From Mycobacterium sp. 141 (lineage in GTDB: Bacteria > Actinomycetota > Actinomycetes > Mycobacteriales > Mycobacteriaceae): 64,000 nt of DNA. Below are positions 30,160-42,022 of this stretch, in pieces (within the stretch, counting starts at the first letter, position 1; each line of letters begins with the position of its first letter). A model generated the notes under the pieces. The model had not been told where the DNA came from, ran no database searches, and saw only the letters and a list, made by a program, of their open reading frames with translations. The stretch covers positions 124,001 through 188,000 of the forward strand of contig NZ_KB908257.1 of assembly GCF_000382405.1 (NCBI RefSeq). Direction: 5' to 3'. The position numbers and the translations under genes were made by a program.

Positions 30160-31181
30160 TTGATCTGCTCGTTGCGGGTGGCGGGCCGGCCGGCCTGGCC
30201 ACCGCCATCCGCGCGGCCCGAGCCGGGCTTGAGACGGTGGTGGTCGAGCGCCGGTGCGGCCCGATCGACAAAGCCTGCGGTGAGGGGTTGATGCCGCATT
30301 CGGTCCGGCACCTCGAAGCTCTCGGCGCTCACGCCGACGGCCGGGCCTTTCGCGGCATCCGCTATCTGGATGGCTGCCGGGTGGCCGAGGCGCGGTTCAC
30401 CGGCGGTGCGGGACGAGGCGTGCGGCGCACGGTGCTGCATGCCGCGCTGTCCGACGCGGCGACCGCGGCCGGCGTGAAGGTGGTGCAAGGCGAAGTGGGT
30501 GAGGTGAGCCAAGATTCGACGTCGGTGACCGCCGCGGGTTTCCGGTCGCGGTACCTGGCCGCCGCCGACGGTTTGCACTCGCCGATCCGCCGGTCGCTCG
30601 GGCTGTCGTGTGACAACGGGCCGCGGCGGCGGTGGGGGATCCGCCGGCACGTCGAGATTGCGCCGTGGTCGGACTGTGTCGAGGTGCACTGGGCCCGGGA
30701 TGCGGACGCCACCGAGGCTTACGTGACGCCTGTCGCCGACGACTGTGTCGGCGTGGTGATCCTGACCTCGGGTCGTGGCCGGTTCGACGAACACATCGGG
30801 AAGCTTCCGCAATTGGCCGAGCGGATCCACGGACTGCCGCACGGGGCCGACCGGGCCGCGGGACCGTTGCGGCAGAAGGTCCGGGACCGCACCGCGGGCC
30901 GCGTGCTGCTTGTCGGGGACGCGGCGGGCTACATCGACGCGCTGACGGGCGAGGGGATGGGCCTGGCGTTCGGTGCCGCCGAGCTGTTGGTCGGATGTGT
31001 GCTTGCCGACCGGCCGGGCGACTACGACCGGCAGTGGCGGGCACTGACCAGGCGCTACCGGTTCCTGACGGCAGCGCTGTTGTACGGCAGCGGCTTTCGG
31101 CCCGTGCGGGCGAGCATCACGCCGGCTGCTGCGACGCTACCCGTCGTCTTCTCCGCGGTGGTCAACGCGCTCGGGGAATGA
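30156..31181 (+). CDS. FAD-dependent monooxygenase (geranylgeranyl reductase/UbiH-like)
   Basis: 341 aa group A flavoprotein. VAGGGPAGLATAIRAARAG is the N-terminal FAD motif, and GDAAGYIDALTGEGMGLAFG is the second FAD motif near residue 250. It probably hydroxylates the PKS-derived aromatic ring (SrsC role), leading to a quinone. The GTG start overlaps the previous stop. Its 3' end overlaps by 45 bp a convergent P450 remnant. Confidence 0.88.
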   Translation: MIDLLVAGGGPAGLATAIRAARAGLETVVVERRCGPIDKACGEGLMPHSVRHLEALGAHADGRAFRGIRYLDGCRVAEARFTGGAGRGVRRTVLHAALSDAATAAGVKVVQGEVGEVSQDSTSVTAAGFRSRYLAAADGLHSPIRRSLGLSCDNGPRRRWGIRRHVEIAPWSDCVEVHWARDADATEAYVTPVADDCVGVVILTSGRGRFDEHIGKLPQLAERIHGLPHGADRAAGPLRQKVRDRTAGRVLLVGDAAGYIDALTGEGMGLAFGAAELLVGCVLADRPGDYDRQWRALTRRYRFLTAALLYGSGFRPVRASITPAAATLPVVFSAVVNALGE

Positions 31182-31489
31182 CTTGCGCAGCCCGCGCGTC
31201 TGCGACTGTCTCCTCCTTGTGATCCGCGCCGGGATGGGTTCGGCGGCAACCACGGTGAAGGGTGTCTTTACCGGGAAGCCATGGTGATGGGATGTCACGT
31301 AGACCTCGCGGACAAGGGTGGCCAGCGCCAGGGTAGCTTCCAGCATCGCGAAGTGATCTCCCACGCAGGAACGCGGACCACCGCCGAAAGACAGGTACTG
31401 CCAACGGTTTCGGCCCGCCGAGCGATCCGGAGAGAACTGGTCCGGGTCGAGTGTCAGCCCGGCACGGGTGGCAGGATTAGAGTAACGCG
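31137..31489 (-). pseudogene. cytochrome P450 C-terminal remnant
   Basis: On the minus strand an open frame encodes the last ~100 residues of a P450. It contains FGGGPRSCVGDHFA, the haem-binding loop with its Cys ligand, preceded by LDPDQFSPDRS and followed by LATLVREVYV and other C-terminal features. Everything upstream (the I and K helices, ExxR and most of the protein) is absent: the frame begins next to the stop codon of an unrelated gene, at a perfect 12-bp palindrome GTAACGCGTTAC (31482-31493). No start or RBS fits, so this is the stump of a deleted gene. Confidence 0.8.
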
Positions 31490-32017
31490 TTACCCCAATT
31501 TACCCGTGCGTGGATTATCGCTGGTGGCGATGCATGTCACGGCCCGGTCGCCCCGGGTCCAGGAATCGGAGGTCGGGTACAACACGAACAGTTTGATGGC
31601 TGCTTCGTTGACGGCACCCGGTGCGTAATCGGTCAACGCCGGCCTGCACTGGTCGGTGTACTTCATCACCGCGGCGTCACCGGGGAAATCGCCGTCGGGC
31701 ATGGTCAGCACCGAGAACACCTCGCCCTTGTGAGGCTGATCGCACGTCACGGTGTGGACATACAGCACCCTGCTGCTGTCTGGAATGTCGCCGAGGCAGT
31801 CGCCGGCCTTGACCTGCATGGCCTGTGTCGAGTCGCGGTTGACGACGTAGTAGACCACCGCCGCCGCGGCTACGGCGCCCGTCACGAGCACCGCCAGCAG
31901 GATCAGCACCCAGGTGAGCGTCGAGGCCTTCTTCTTCGGCTGGGCCGGAAACCGGCCGGGCTCCGACGAATACGGCTGCGGCGGCGGGGGCGGATAATGC
32001 CCGGGCGGGGTTGTCAC
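31490..32017 (-). CDS. septum-formation-domain membrane protein
   Basis: 175 aa. A Pro/Tyr-rich cytoplasmic head (GHYPPPPPQPY) is followed by one TM helix (about residues 33-56) and an external domain with KAGDCLGDIPD, VTCDQPHKGEVF and AVTCIA. This Cys/PH pattern matches the septum-formation/DUF4190-associated family of actinobacteria; function is uncertain. The GTG start overlaps the upstream hydrolase stop (GTGA). It ends at the junction with the P450 remnant. Confidence 0.75.
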   Translation of the reverse strand: MTTPPGHYPPPPPQPYSSEPGRFPAQPKKKASTLTWVLILLAVLVTGAVAAAAVVYYVVNRDSTQAMQVKAGDCLGDIPDSSRVLYVHTVTCDQPHKGEVFSVLTMPDGDFPGDAAVMKYTDQCRPALTDYAPGAVNEAAIKLFVLYPTSDSWTRGDRAVTCIATSDNPRTGKLG

Positions 32018-32651
32018 ACCAGCAACCGTAATGCGGCGTCGACGGCCAGGGCAGGCACGTCCAACGTCTTGGATCCCAGATCGTGCCGCGCCCCGGTGAT
32101 CGCGATCAGCTCGGTCGGGCCACCGACGAGTGCCGCCGCGGCGGTGAGCTCGTCGAGCGTGCCGAACGGGTCGGCGCTGCCGTGGACGAACACCGTCGGC
32201 ACCGTGATCCGCGGAAGGTGTTCGGTGCGGGCCCGTTCCGGCTTTCCGGGTGGGTGCAGCGGGTAGGAGAACAACGTCAGCACATCCACCGAGACCGCGC
32301 CGTCGGGATCTTCTCCCGCCACCGCCATCGATGTCTGCCTGCCGCCGTAGGAGTGCCCACCCGCGATCACCGGGCCGCCGGACAGCGTGCGGGCCAGCTC
32401 CACCGCCTCGGCGACACCGGCGCGGTCGCCGGCCGCAGATCCTGACGGCGGACCCTTGGGCCTGCGGCGCCGGTAGGGCAGGTTGTAGCGGAGGGCCAGC
32501 CAACCCCGGGACGCCCACTCGTCGCAGATCTTGACCAACAGCGGGGAATCCCGGTTGCCACCGGCCCCATGGGTGAGCACCACGACCCCGTGCGGCGTGC
32601 CGTCGGGCTGGTGCGCGATGCCATCGATCGGGACGAGACTCGCGTCCAGGT

Positions 32652-32655
<4 letters not shown>
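32014..32655 (-). CDS. alpha/beta hydrolase (Rv0421c-like)
   Basis: 213 aa. VVVLTHGAGGNRDSP is the oxyanion region, GGHSYGGRQTS holds the nucleophile Ser, HGSADPFGT the acid and GARHDLG the His, so the triad is complete. It resembles the KANL3/Tex30 dienelactone-hydrolase-like group. Substrate unknown. It overlaps thiD by 4 bp (ATGA) and the septum-formation gene by 4 bp, so it belongs to the thiC-thiD transcript. Confidence 0.82.
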
Positions 32656-35119
<2,464 letters not shown>

Positions 35120-35128
35120 TTACTACAT

Positions 35129-35214
35129 CTCCCTACGCCGGCATTACCCGGTCAGGTTCATACGGTCGACGGGCCTACCCGTCCTCTCAGCGCACTCGGC
35201 GTGCACTCCCGTGT
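35129..35214 (-). promoter_or_regulatory. TPP riboswitch upstream of thiC
   Basis: On the minus strand the element starts CACGGGAGTGC, carries CTGAGAGG, then GACCGTATGAACCTGA and CCGGGTAATGCCGG, and ends CGTAGGGAGATG just before the thiC ATG. These are the conserved THI-box sequences. No separate terminator is visible between the aptamer and the start codon, so control of translation is favoured. Confidence 0.95.
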
Positions 35215-35375
35215 GGATTTGATTGTGCGGGTCCCAACCTAGCGCAGATACCACCGGTGGGATACAGCGGCGCGGTTCTCAGGAGATTGGCAGCGGCTAT
35301 CGGGACTGCATTCGGATTGCCGTCCGTTGATTTACATAGCTAATATATACGTTCTGGGTGGTCCCGAACCTGACG

Positions 35376-35408
35376 ATGATCTACGACGAAGAAGACGATG
35401 ACGACTGA
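35376..35408 (+). other. possible leader ORF overlapping the MFS start
   Basis: ATG to TGA encodes [10 protein letters not shown]. It begins 22 bp upstream of the predicted MFS ATG and ends 11 bp inside that gene in another frame. It may be chance, or a short regulatory leader or alternative translation start region. Confidence 0.25.
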
Positions 35409-37185
35409 GACGACGACTGCAAATGAATCCGGCAGTGTTACCCCGCTGACCGGTGCCCGCACTGATTCGGCGGCAGCCGAGACAGCCCGCCGGCGGGTCC
35501 GGATGGACCACGACCATCCCTTCTACAAGTGGATCGCGCTGTCCAACACGACGCTGGGTACGTTGATGGCGACCATCAACGCGTCGATCGTGCTGATCTC
35601 CCTGCCCGCGATCTTCCGCGGGATCGGGCTCAACCCGCTGGCCCCGGCAAACGTCAGCTACCTGCTGTGGATGCTGATGGGCTACCTGGTGGTGACGGCG
35701 GTCCTCGTGGTGCTGTTCGGGCGGCTCGGCGACATGTATGGCCGGGTGCGCATCTACAACCTGGGCTTCGTGGTGTTCACCGTCGCGGCGATCGCGCTGT
35801 CGGTGGACCCGTTCCATCTCGGCGGCGGCGCGGTGTGGCTGATCGGATGGCGGGTGGTGCAGGGTGTCGGCGGCGCGATGCTGATGGCGTCGTCGTCGGC
35901 GATCCTCACCGATGCGTTCCCGGCCAACCAGCGTGGCATGGCGTTGGGTGTCAACATGGTGGCCGCTGTCGCCGGCTCCTTCCTGGGCCTGCTGATCGGC
36001 GGTGTGCTCTCCGAGTGGGACTGGCGGGCCATCTTCTGGGTTGGGGTGCCCGTCGGCATTCTCGGCACCATCTGGAGTTACCGGTCCCTGCGCGAACTCG
36101 GTGTGCGCAGCCCGGGCCGGCTGGACTGGGCCGGCACGGTGACCTTCGGTGTCGGGCTGACAGTGCTGCTCATCGGCATCACTTACGGCATCCAGCCCTA
36201 CGGCGACTCGACCACCGGATGGCTGAATCCGTGGGTGCTCGGCGCGATCATCGCCGGGATACTGATGCTGATCGCGTTCTGTGTCATCGAATTGCGGGTC
36301 GAGAGCCCGATGATGAACATCCGGCTGTTCCGTAGCACCGCATTCGGGATGGGCAACCTGGCCGGCCTGATGAGCTCGGTGGGCCGCGGCGGCCTGCAGT
36401 TCATGCTCATCATCTGGCTGCAGGGCATCTGGCTGCCGCTGCACGGCTACAGCTTCGAATCCACCCCGCTGTGGGCCGGCATCTACATGCTGCCGATGAC
36501 GTTCGGGTTCCTGGTGTCCGGTCCGCTCGCCGGGACACTGTCGGACCGTTACGGCGCTCGGCCGTTCACCGTCGGCGGCATGCTGCTCATGGCCGTGACA
36601 TTCGTGGCGCTGGTGATGATCCCGGTCGACTTCAACTACTGGCTGTTCGCGGCACTGGTTTTCCTCAACGGGCTGGGCGGCGGCATCTTCACCGCACCCA
36701 ACACCGCCGCGATCATGTCGGCGGTGCCTGCCGCCGAGCGCGGCGCGGCCTCGGGCGTGCGTGCGACGTTCTTCAACGCCGGCTCGTCACTGTCCATCGG
36801 TATCTTCTTCTCGCTGATGATCGTCGGGCTGGCCGGAACCTTGCCCACGGCGATGTCGAGTGGCCTTGAACAGCAGGGTGTTTCCGCTTCGGTCGCACAG
36901 CAAGTCGCTCAGCTGCCGCCGGTCGGCAGCCTGTTCGCGGCGTTCCTCGGCTACAACCCGATCGCCGAACTGCTGGGGCCGTCACATGCCCTGCAACAGC
37001 CGGGCGTCAACACCGATGTGCTGACCGGGCAGCAGTTCTTCCCGCAGCTCATCACCGAGCCCTTCCATTCCGGGCTCGTGGTGGTGTTCATCGCGGCCGC
37101 GGTGATGATGGTGCTCGGTGCGATTGCGTCGATGTTCAGCGCAGGCCGCTATGGGACGGAGGTGGGAGCCGACAATGCGGCCTGA
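35398..37185 (+). CDS. MFS efflux transporter, DHA2 (14-TM) family
   Basis: 595 aa with about 14 hydrophobic helices. [17 protein letters not shown] is motif A after TM2, [16 protein letters not shown] is in TM4 and [28 protein letters not shown] is motif C of antiporters. The second half has [12 protein letters not shown]. It is of the EmrB/QacA type, exporting drugs or lipids with proton exchange. A short variable N terminus precedes [15 protein letters not shown]. The last 22 bp are duplicated right after the stop. Confidence 0.9.
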   Translation: MTTETTTANESGSVTPLTGARTDSAAAETARRRVRMDHDHPFYKWIALSNTTLGTLMATINASIVLISLPAIFRGIGLNPLAPANVSYLLWMLMGYLVVTAVLVVLFGRLGDMYGRVRIYNLGFVVFTVAAIALSVDPFHLGGGAVWLIGWRVVQGVGGAMLMASSSAILTDAFPANQRGMALGVNMVAAVAGSFLGLLIGGVLSEWDWRAIFWVGVPVGILGTIWSYRSLRELGVRSPGRLDWAGTVTFGVGLTVLLIGITYGIQPYGDSTTGWLNPWVLGAIIAGILMLIAFCVIELRVESPMMNIRLFRSTAFGMGNLAGLMSSVGRGGLQFMLIIWLQGIWLPLHGYSFESTPLWAGIYMLPMTFGFLVSGPLAGTLSDRYGARPFTVGGMLLMAVTFVALVMIPVDFNYWLFAALVFLNGLGGGIFTAPNTAAIMSAVPAAERGAASGVRATFFNAGSSLSIGIFFSLMIVGLAGTLPTAMSSGLEQQGVSASVAQQVAQLPPVGSLFAAFLGYNPIAELLGPSHALQQPGVNTDVLTGQQFFPQLITEPFHSGLVVVFIAAAVMMVLGAIASMFSAGRYGTEVGADNAA

Positions 37186-37210
37186 GGCGGGAGCCGACAA
37201 TGCGGCCTGA
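37164..37210 (+). repeat. 22-bp tandem duplication at the MFS stop codon
   Basis: GGGAGCCGACAATGCGGCCTGA occurs at 37164-37185, containing the stop, and again at 37189-37210, a period of 25 bp. It lies between the MFS gene and the next GTG start at 37241. Confidence 0.95.
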
Positions 37211-37240
37211 TCGGTTCGGGCTACCCCTACGCTGACAAAC

Positions 37241-37978
37241 GTGATCGAGAACGATGACGAGCTGGTCCAGATCCGCGGTTCGGTGCAGCTGCGGCGCGAA
37301 CGGTGTGCGACGACGACCGCTGACCAGCGCCTGCTGCGCCGACGCGACGGCATCGGCTGGCTGCACACCGATCCGTGGCGGGTGCTGCGTATCCAGGGGG
37401 AGTTTGTCGAAGGCTTCGACGCGCTCGCCGAAATACCCGAGGCGGTAACGGTTTTCGGCTCGGCCCGGACCGGACCCGATTCGCCCGAGTACCGGTTGGG
37501 ATACGAACTGGGAACCGCTCTGGTGCAGGCGGGCTATGCGGTGATCACCGGCGGTGGACCCGGTGCGATGGAGGCCGTCAACCGTGGCGCGAGCGAGTCC
37601 GGCGGCTACTCCGTCGGTCTCGGCATCGAGCTGCCCTTCGAGCAGCACCTCAACCACTGGGTCGATCTGGGGATCAACTTCCGGTACTTCTTCGTCCGCA
37701 AGACCATGTTCGTCAAGTACGCGCAGGCGTTCGTGTGCCTGCCCGGCGGATTCGGCACCCTCGATGAGCTGTTCGAGGCGCTGACCCTGGTGCAGACCCA
37801 CAAGGTCACGCAGTTCCCGATCATCCTGCTCGGCGTGGATTACTGGTCGGGCTTGATCGACTGGATTCGCACCACGGTCCTGGCGAGCGGAAAGGTCTCT
37901 GAATCCGACCTGGCCCTGATCCAGTGCACCGACAGTGTGGCAGAAGCCGTGGAGCTCATTGGCGCGTCGGCGCGATAG
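37241..37978 (+). CDS. LOG-family protein (TIGR00730, lysine decarboxylase-like fold)
   Basis: 245 aa. VFGSARTG near residue 68, TGGGPGAMEAVNRGA and PGGFGTLDELFEALT are the hallmark PGGxGTxxE nucleotide-binding motifs of LOG/TIGR00730 proteins. Homologs release cytokinin bases from ribosyl monophosphates; other members are AMP or pyrimidine nucleosidases. The GTG at 37241 is used. The role in mycobacteria is not established here. Confidence 0.88.
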   Translation: MIENDDELVQIRGSVQLRRERCATTTADQRLLRRRDGIGWLHTDPWRVLRIQGEFVEGFDALAEIPEAVTVFGSARTGPDSPEYRLGYELGTALVQAGYAVITGGGPGAMEAVNRGASESGGYSVGLGIELPFEQHLNHWVDLGINFRYFFVRKTMFVKYAQAFVCLPGGFGTLDELFEALTLVQTHKVTQFPIILLGVDYWSGLIDWIRTTVLASGKVSESDLALIQCTDSVAEAVELIGASAR

Positions 37979-37990
37979 CCGAGGAATAGC

Positions 37991-38007
37991 GCCGCGGTCT
38001 GCGCGGC
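37991..38007. terminator. short GC hairpin between convergent genes
   Basis: Perfect 6-bp stem GCCGCG/CGCGGC with a 5-nt loop in the 68-bp gap between the LOG gene and convergent xthA. No U-tract. Weak evidence. Confidence 0.35.
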
Positions 38008-38046
38008 CCAACTCAGGCGTTATCCGGTTCGAGCGGGTGGAGCGGC

Positions 38047-38829
38047 TCAGCTGAGTTCGATCAGTACCGGAGCATGGTCGCTGGGCTGCTTGCCTTTGCG
38101 TTCCTCGCGGACGATCTCGGCGTGGGTGACCCGCTGCGCCAGGGCCGGGGAGCCGAGGATGAAGTCGATCCGCATGCCCTGCTTCTTGGGGAACCTCAGC
38201 TGGGTGTAGTCCCAGTAGGTGTACACACCCGGTCCCGGGGTGAAAGGCCTTACCACATCGGCGAATTGGGATTCGACGATCGCGGTGAACGCGGCCCGCT
38301 CAGGCTCGGTGACGTGCGTGGCGCCCGCGAAGAATTCGATGTCCCACACGTCGTCGTCGGTGGGCGCGATATTCCAGTCGCCCACCAGGGCGATGGGTGC
38401 GTGCGGATCCTCGGTCAGCCATTTGCGTGCGTTGTCCCGAAGTGCGGCAAGCCATTCCAGTTTGTAGCGGTAGTGTGCGGAGTCCACGGCGCGGCCGTTG
38501 GGCACGTAGAGGCTCCATACCCGCACGCCGCCGCAGGTCGCCGCGAGCGCCCGGGCCTCCGCGACGGCCTCCCAGGCGGGTTGTCCGGCGAAGCCGATCT
38601 GCACGTCGTCCAGACCGATCCGCGATGCGATGGCAACCCCGTTCCACTGGTTGAACCCGACGTGGGCGACCTCGTAGCCGAGCGCGGCGAACGGCATGGT
38701 GGGGAACTGTTCGTCGGTGCACTTGGTTTCCTGCATCGCCAGCACGTCGACGTCGGCACGGGACAACCAGTCGGTCACGCGGTCGACACGGGTGCGGATG
38801 GAGTTGACGTTCCAGGTGGCCAGGCGCAT
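38047..38829 (-). CDS. xthA: exodeoxyribonuclease III / AP endonuclease
   Basis: 260 aa endonuclease/exonuclease/phosphatase fold. MRLATWNVNSIRTR begins the protein, LAMQETKC carries the metal Glu, GDWNIAPTD the catalytic Asp/Asn and QPSDHAPVLIE the final Asp-His pair. It repairs abasic sites and trims 3' blocks in base excision repair. The ATG at 38829 is preferred, because the fold starts at once; a longer frame upstream would run into the GNAT gene. Order xthA-GNAT-def equals Rv0427c-Rv0429c. Confidence 0.95.
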   Translation of the reverse strand: MRLATWNVNSIRTRVDRVTDWLSRADVDVLAMQETKCTDEQFPTMPFAALGYEVAHVGFNQWNGVAIASRIGLDDVQIGFAGQPAWEAVAEARALAATCGGVRVWSLYVPNGRAVDSAHYRYKLEWLAALRDNARKWLTEDPHAPIALVGDWNIAPTDDDVWDIEFFAGATHVTEPERAAFTAIVESQFADVVRPFTPGPGVYTYWDYTQLRFPKKQGMRIDFILGSPALAQRVTHAEIVREERKGKQPSDHAPVLIELS

Positions 38830-38833
38830 GGGG

Positions 38834-39745
38834 TTAGAGCGTACGGGCGTCGACATACCGGCCATGGTGATGCAACCGGAAACCCATGGAGGCATAGAGC
38901 CCGATGGCGGCGTCGTTGTCGGCGAGCACCTGCACGTAAGCACGCGTCGCACCCGCGGTCGCACCCCAACTCATCAGGGCGTCACACAGTGCCCGCGCGT
39001 GACCCTGCCTGCGGCTGTTTTCCGCCACGCGCACCGACGAGATGCCCAGCCACCGGGTGCCGTCAGGCGCCGACGTCACTGCACCGCGGCCGACCGCGCG
39101 TCCCGGAAGGGAGGCGAATGTCAGTTCGCCGTCGACCACAGCGGTCAAGACGCCGACGGGTACCGCACGCTCGTAGCCGGCCAGCCAGTCCGCGTCCGGT
39201 TCCGACGCCAGTGTGACACTCGGCGTCGCGCGGTGCTCTGGCGTGCCAGATGGCGCAGCAGGCAGCGGGCGGACCATCACGCGGGTGAGCTTGATGCCGG
39301 GGGTGCGGATCGGCAGCAGCCGCTCGGGCAGCGCCAGCCACGGTGGCAGGCCGCGTTCGCGATACCAGTCCACGATCGCGGGCAAGTCGGCTATCTGCGC
39401 CGACATCTCCAGCGGCACGGCCGAATTGGCCCGGCTGGTGTCGCCACCACCGGCGCGCAGGAACCAGCCGCGGTGCCACTGGTGCGCGGTGCCCGGCCAC
39501 GCCAGTGCGGCCGCATGTTCGAGCGCCCGGATCTCCGATGCGCGCACCGGGGTGTGGGACAGTTCGCGCACGCTCACGACATCGGCGGGGGAGATGTCTA
39601 CGAGCTCACCGGATTTGGTGCGCACCAGCACCGTGGGTTCGGTCTGCTCCACATGCCCGACGACGTCGGTCAATGGTTTGGCCGAACCCGCTGGTAGGCG
39701 GTAGCGCAGGCTGACCCGGCTGCCCGGCGTCGGTAGTGCCGGCAT
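38834..39745 (-). CDS. GNAT-family N-acetyltransferase (Rv0428c-like)
   Basis: 303 aa. The C-terminal GNAT domain carries the acetyl-CoA loop RQGHARALCDALMSWG (Q/RxxGxA/G) and ends with a typical GLYASMGFRLHHHGRYV segment. The N-terminal ~70 residues form a beta-rich part (RYRLPAGS..LTDVVGHVEQ). Substrate unknown. The ATG at 39745 overlaps the def stop by 1 bp, so it is coupled to def. Confidence 0.87.
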   Translation of the reverse strand: MPALPTPGSRVSLRYRLPAGSAKPLTDVVGHVEQTEPTVLVRTKSGELVDISPADVVSVRELSHTPVRASEIRALEHAAALAWPGTAHQWHRGWFLRAGGGDTSRANSAVPLEMSAQIADLPAIVDWYRERGLPPWLALPERLLPIRTPGIKLTRVMVRPLPAAPSGTPEHRATPSVTLASEPDADWLAGYERAVPVGVLTAVVDGELTFASLPGRAVGRGAVTSAPDGTRWLGISSVRVAENSRRQGHARALCDALMSWGATAGATRAYVQVLADNDAAIGLYASMGFRLHHHGRYVDARTL

Positions 39746-40338
39746 CAGTGACCGAACGGGTCGTCATCCTCGCCGGGCATCCACGACAGGCCCGGCACAC
39801 CCCAGTGGTTGCGCTTCACCGCGCGCTTGGCGGCGCGGGCGTGCCGGCCCACCAGCTTGTCGATGTAGAGAAATCCGTCGAGATGGCCGGTCTCGTGCTG
39901 GAGCATGCGGGCAAACAAATCGGTGCCCTCGACGGTGATGGAGTTGCCGTCGGCGTCCAGTCCTGTGACGCGGGCCCAGTCGGCCCGGCCGGTGGGGAAT
40001 TGCTCACCCGGCACCGAGAGGCAGCCCTCGTCGTCATCGTCGGGGTCCGGCATGGTCTCGGGGATCTCGGAGGTTTCGAGCACCGGGTTGATGATCACGC
40101 CTCTGCGGCGCTGTGTGCGGCCGCGGGTGTCGGCGCAGTCGTAGACGAACAACCGCTTGGCGACGCCGATCTGGTTGGCGGCCAGGCCAACCCCGTTGGC
40201 GGCATCCATGGTGTCGTACATCGTCTGGATCAATTCGGCGAGATCCGCAGGCAGCGAACCGTCGGGGCCGACGGGTACCGGCTCGGTCGGGGTATGCAAT
40301 ACGGGATCTCCGACAATGCGAATCGGTACGACAGCCAC
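39745..40338 (-). CDS. def: peptide deformylase
   Basis: 197 aa. The three motifs are complete: [19 protein letters not shown] (Cys metal ligand) and QHETGHLDG (HExxH). It removes the formyl group from nascent N-terminal methionine. It starts with GTG at 40338 and overlaps the GNAT gene. It is divergent from the DUF3263 gene, with 138 bp between their starts. Confidence 0.96.
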   Translation of the reverse strand: MAVVPIRIVGDPVLHTPTEPVPVGPDGSLPADLAELIQTMYDTMDAANGVGLAANQIGVAKRLFVYDCADTRGRTQRRRGVIINPVLETSEIPETMPDPDDDDEGCLSVPGEQFPTGRADWARVTGLDADGNSITVEGTDLFARMLQHETGHLDGFLYIDKLVGRHARAAKRAVKRNHWGVPGLSWMPGEDDDPFGH

Positions 40339-40476
40339 GGGGAAAACTTAGTCGGTAATCCTCGTCGCCCGACTCGCGGGCCGAGGTGTCACCTCAAGCC
40401 AGAAAGCCGTGGTTGAATGATCGCCGAACCACAGCGATGTCATTTCTCGAGTGTCGGAAGGGTCCAAGGGAGCAAT

Positions 40477-40785
40477 ATGGACGGCGCCATGGCGCGGACT
40501 GAGCGATCCGGAGATGACTCTGATCTGACCGACGGGCTCACTCGCCGCGAGCACGATATTTTGGCGTTCGAACGCCAATGGTGGAAGTACGCGGGCAGCA
40601 AGGAAGACGCGATCAAAGAGCTGTTCTCCATGTCGGCGACGCGGTACTACCAGGTGCTCAATGCGCTGGTGGACCGCCAGGAGGCGTTGGCTGCCGACCC
40701 CATGCTGGTCAAGCGGCTCCGCCGGTTGCGGGCCAGCAGGCAGAAGGCCCGGGCCGCGCGGCGGCTCGGCTTCGACGTCACCTAG
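40477..40785 (+). CDS. DUF3263 protein (Rv0430-like)
   Basis: 102 aa. LTRREHDILAFERQWWKYAGSKEDAI and FSMSATRYYQVLNALVDR form a helix-turn-helix-like arrangement, followed by a strongly basic tail (KRLRRLRASRQKARAARR). It is probably a DNA-associated protein, but no function is proven. AGGGAG upstream supports the ATG at 40477. Same order as Rv0430-Rv0431-sodC. Confidence 0.85.
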   Translation: MDGAMARTERSGDDSDLTDGLTRREHDILAFERQWWKYAGSKEDAIKELFSMSATRYYQVLNALVDRQEALAADPMLVKRLRRLRASRQKARAARRLGFDVT

Positions 40786-40833
40786 GCCTCCGCCGGTGAC
40801 GGGTCGGGCAATCCGCTCGATACAGTGGACCCG

Positions 40834-41307
40834 ATGAATCAGCGAGAATCCTCCGGGCTGCCCCTGCGTGCCATGGTGATGGTGCTGCTGTTCCTCGGGG
40901 TGGTTTTCCTGTTGATCGGATTCCAGGCGCTCGGCTCGAGCGACGACTCTTCGGGTGCGGAGTCCACGGTGTCCTCGACGACGACCACCACCACGACTAC
41001 AGCTACACCCACTCCGAACGCGGCGCCAGATCCCGCGACGATCAAGGTCACGGTCTTCAACGTCTCGGACATTGCCGGTGCCGCCGAGACCACGGCCAAC
41101 CGATTGCGGGACGCACACTTTGCCGACGTTCAGACCGACAACCTGACGATCGACGATGTCAACGGCACCACCGTGTACTTTGGGGACACGCCCGGGGAGA
41201 AGGAAGCCGCCGACGAGGTGGGCAAGGTGCTGGAGGCTCCAGTCGAACCTCGACGCGCCGAACTAAATGAGCAACCACCGGGCGTGATCGTGCTCGTCAC
41301 CGGCTAG
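40834..41307 (+). CDS. virR: VirR-like membrane protein with LytR_C domain (Rv0431-like)
   Basis: 157 aa from the ATG at 40834. One TM helix ([20 protein letters not shown]) is followed by a Ser/Thr linker with eight consecutive Thr and a LytR_C-type domain ([20 protein letters not shown]). The M. tuberculosis ortholog, VirR, controls membrane vesicle release and cell-wall interactions. A GTG three codons upstream is an alternative start. Confidence 0.85.
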   Translation: MNQRESSGLPLRAMVMVLLFLGVVFLLIGFQALGSSDDSSGAESTVSSTTTTTTTTATPTPNAAPDPATIKVTVFNVSDIAGAAETTANRLRDAHFADVQTDNLTIDDVNGTTVYFGDTPGEKEAADEVGKVLEAPVEPRRAELNEQPPGVIVLVTG

Positions 41308-41317
41308 GCTTTGGCCC

Positions 41318-42022
41318 ATGCTGAAGCCCGTCAGTGTCGCCGTCCTTTTCGCCGCCCCCGTTGTCGCGCTGAGCGCCTGCAGCCCACCCGGCCAGGTACC
41401 GTCCGACACACCGGGCACCACACCCTCGATCTGGACCGGGTCGCCGGCCCCGTCGGCAGCTCCCGGTGAGCACGGTGCCACCGCCACCGGGGCCCAGAGC
41501 GCGGGCGACACCCTGACCGCTGACCTCAAGACCGCTGACGGCACGTCCGTGGCGACCGCGGAGTTCCAGTTCGCGGACGGCTTCGCGACCGTCACGGTCG
41601 AGACCACCACACCCGGGCGCCTGACGCCCGGCTTCCATGGTCTACACGTGCACTCGGTGGGTAAGTGCGAGGCCAACTCGGTCGCCCCGACCGGCGGCGC
41701 CCCGGGTGATTTCAACTCCGCCGGCGGACATTTCCAGGTGCCCGGGCACACCACGCATCCCGCCAGTGGTGACCTGACCTCACTGGAGGTGCGTGACGAC
41801 GGGTCGGCCAAGCTCGTGACCACCACCGACGCCTTCACCGCCGCCGATCTGCTGGCCGGCACCAAGACGGCCATCATCATCCACGAGAAGGCCGACAACT
41901 TCGCCAACATCCCGCCGGAGCGCTACCAGCAGACCAACGGCGCACCGCCGCCAGACGAGACCACCCTGGCAACTGGCGACGCCGGCAAGCGCGTGGCTTG
42001 CGGTGTTATCGGCACCGGCTAG
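41318..42022 (+). CDS. sodC: Cu/Zn-type superoxide dismutase lipoprotein
   Basis: 234 aa. Lipobox LSAC (Cys 21) anchors it outside the membrane. Copper ligands are visible at His 110, His 112 (GLHVHS), His 138 (GGHF) and His 189 (IIIHEK). Cys 117 and the C-terminal VACGVIG cysteine should form the disulfide. Mycobacterial SodC is reported to lack normal zinc ligands, and VPGHTTHP here is similarly atypical. It converts external superoxide to peroxide. It overlaps ybdK by 20 bp. Confidence 0.94.
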   Translation: MLKPVSVAVLFAAPVVALSACSPPGQVPSDTPGTTPSIWTGSPAPSAAPGEHGATATGAQSAGDTLTADLKTADGTSVATAEFQFADGFATVTVETTTPGRLTPGFHGLHVHSVGKCEANSVAPTGGAPGDFNSAGGHFQVPGHTTHPASGDLTSLEVRDDGSAKLVTTTDAFTAADLLAGTKTAIIIHEKADNFANIPPERYQQTNGAPPPDETTLATGDAGKRVACGVIGTG

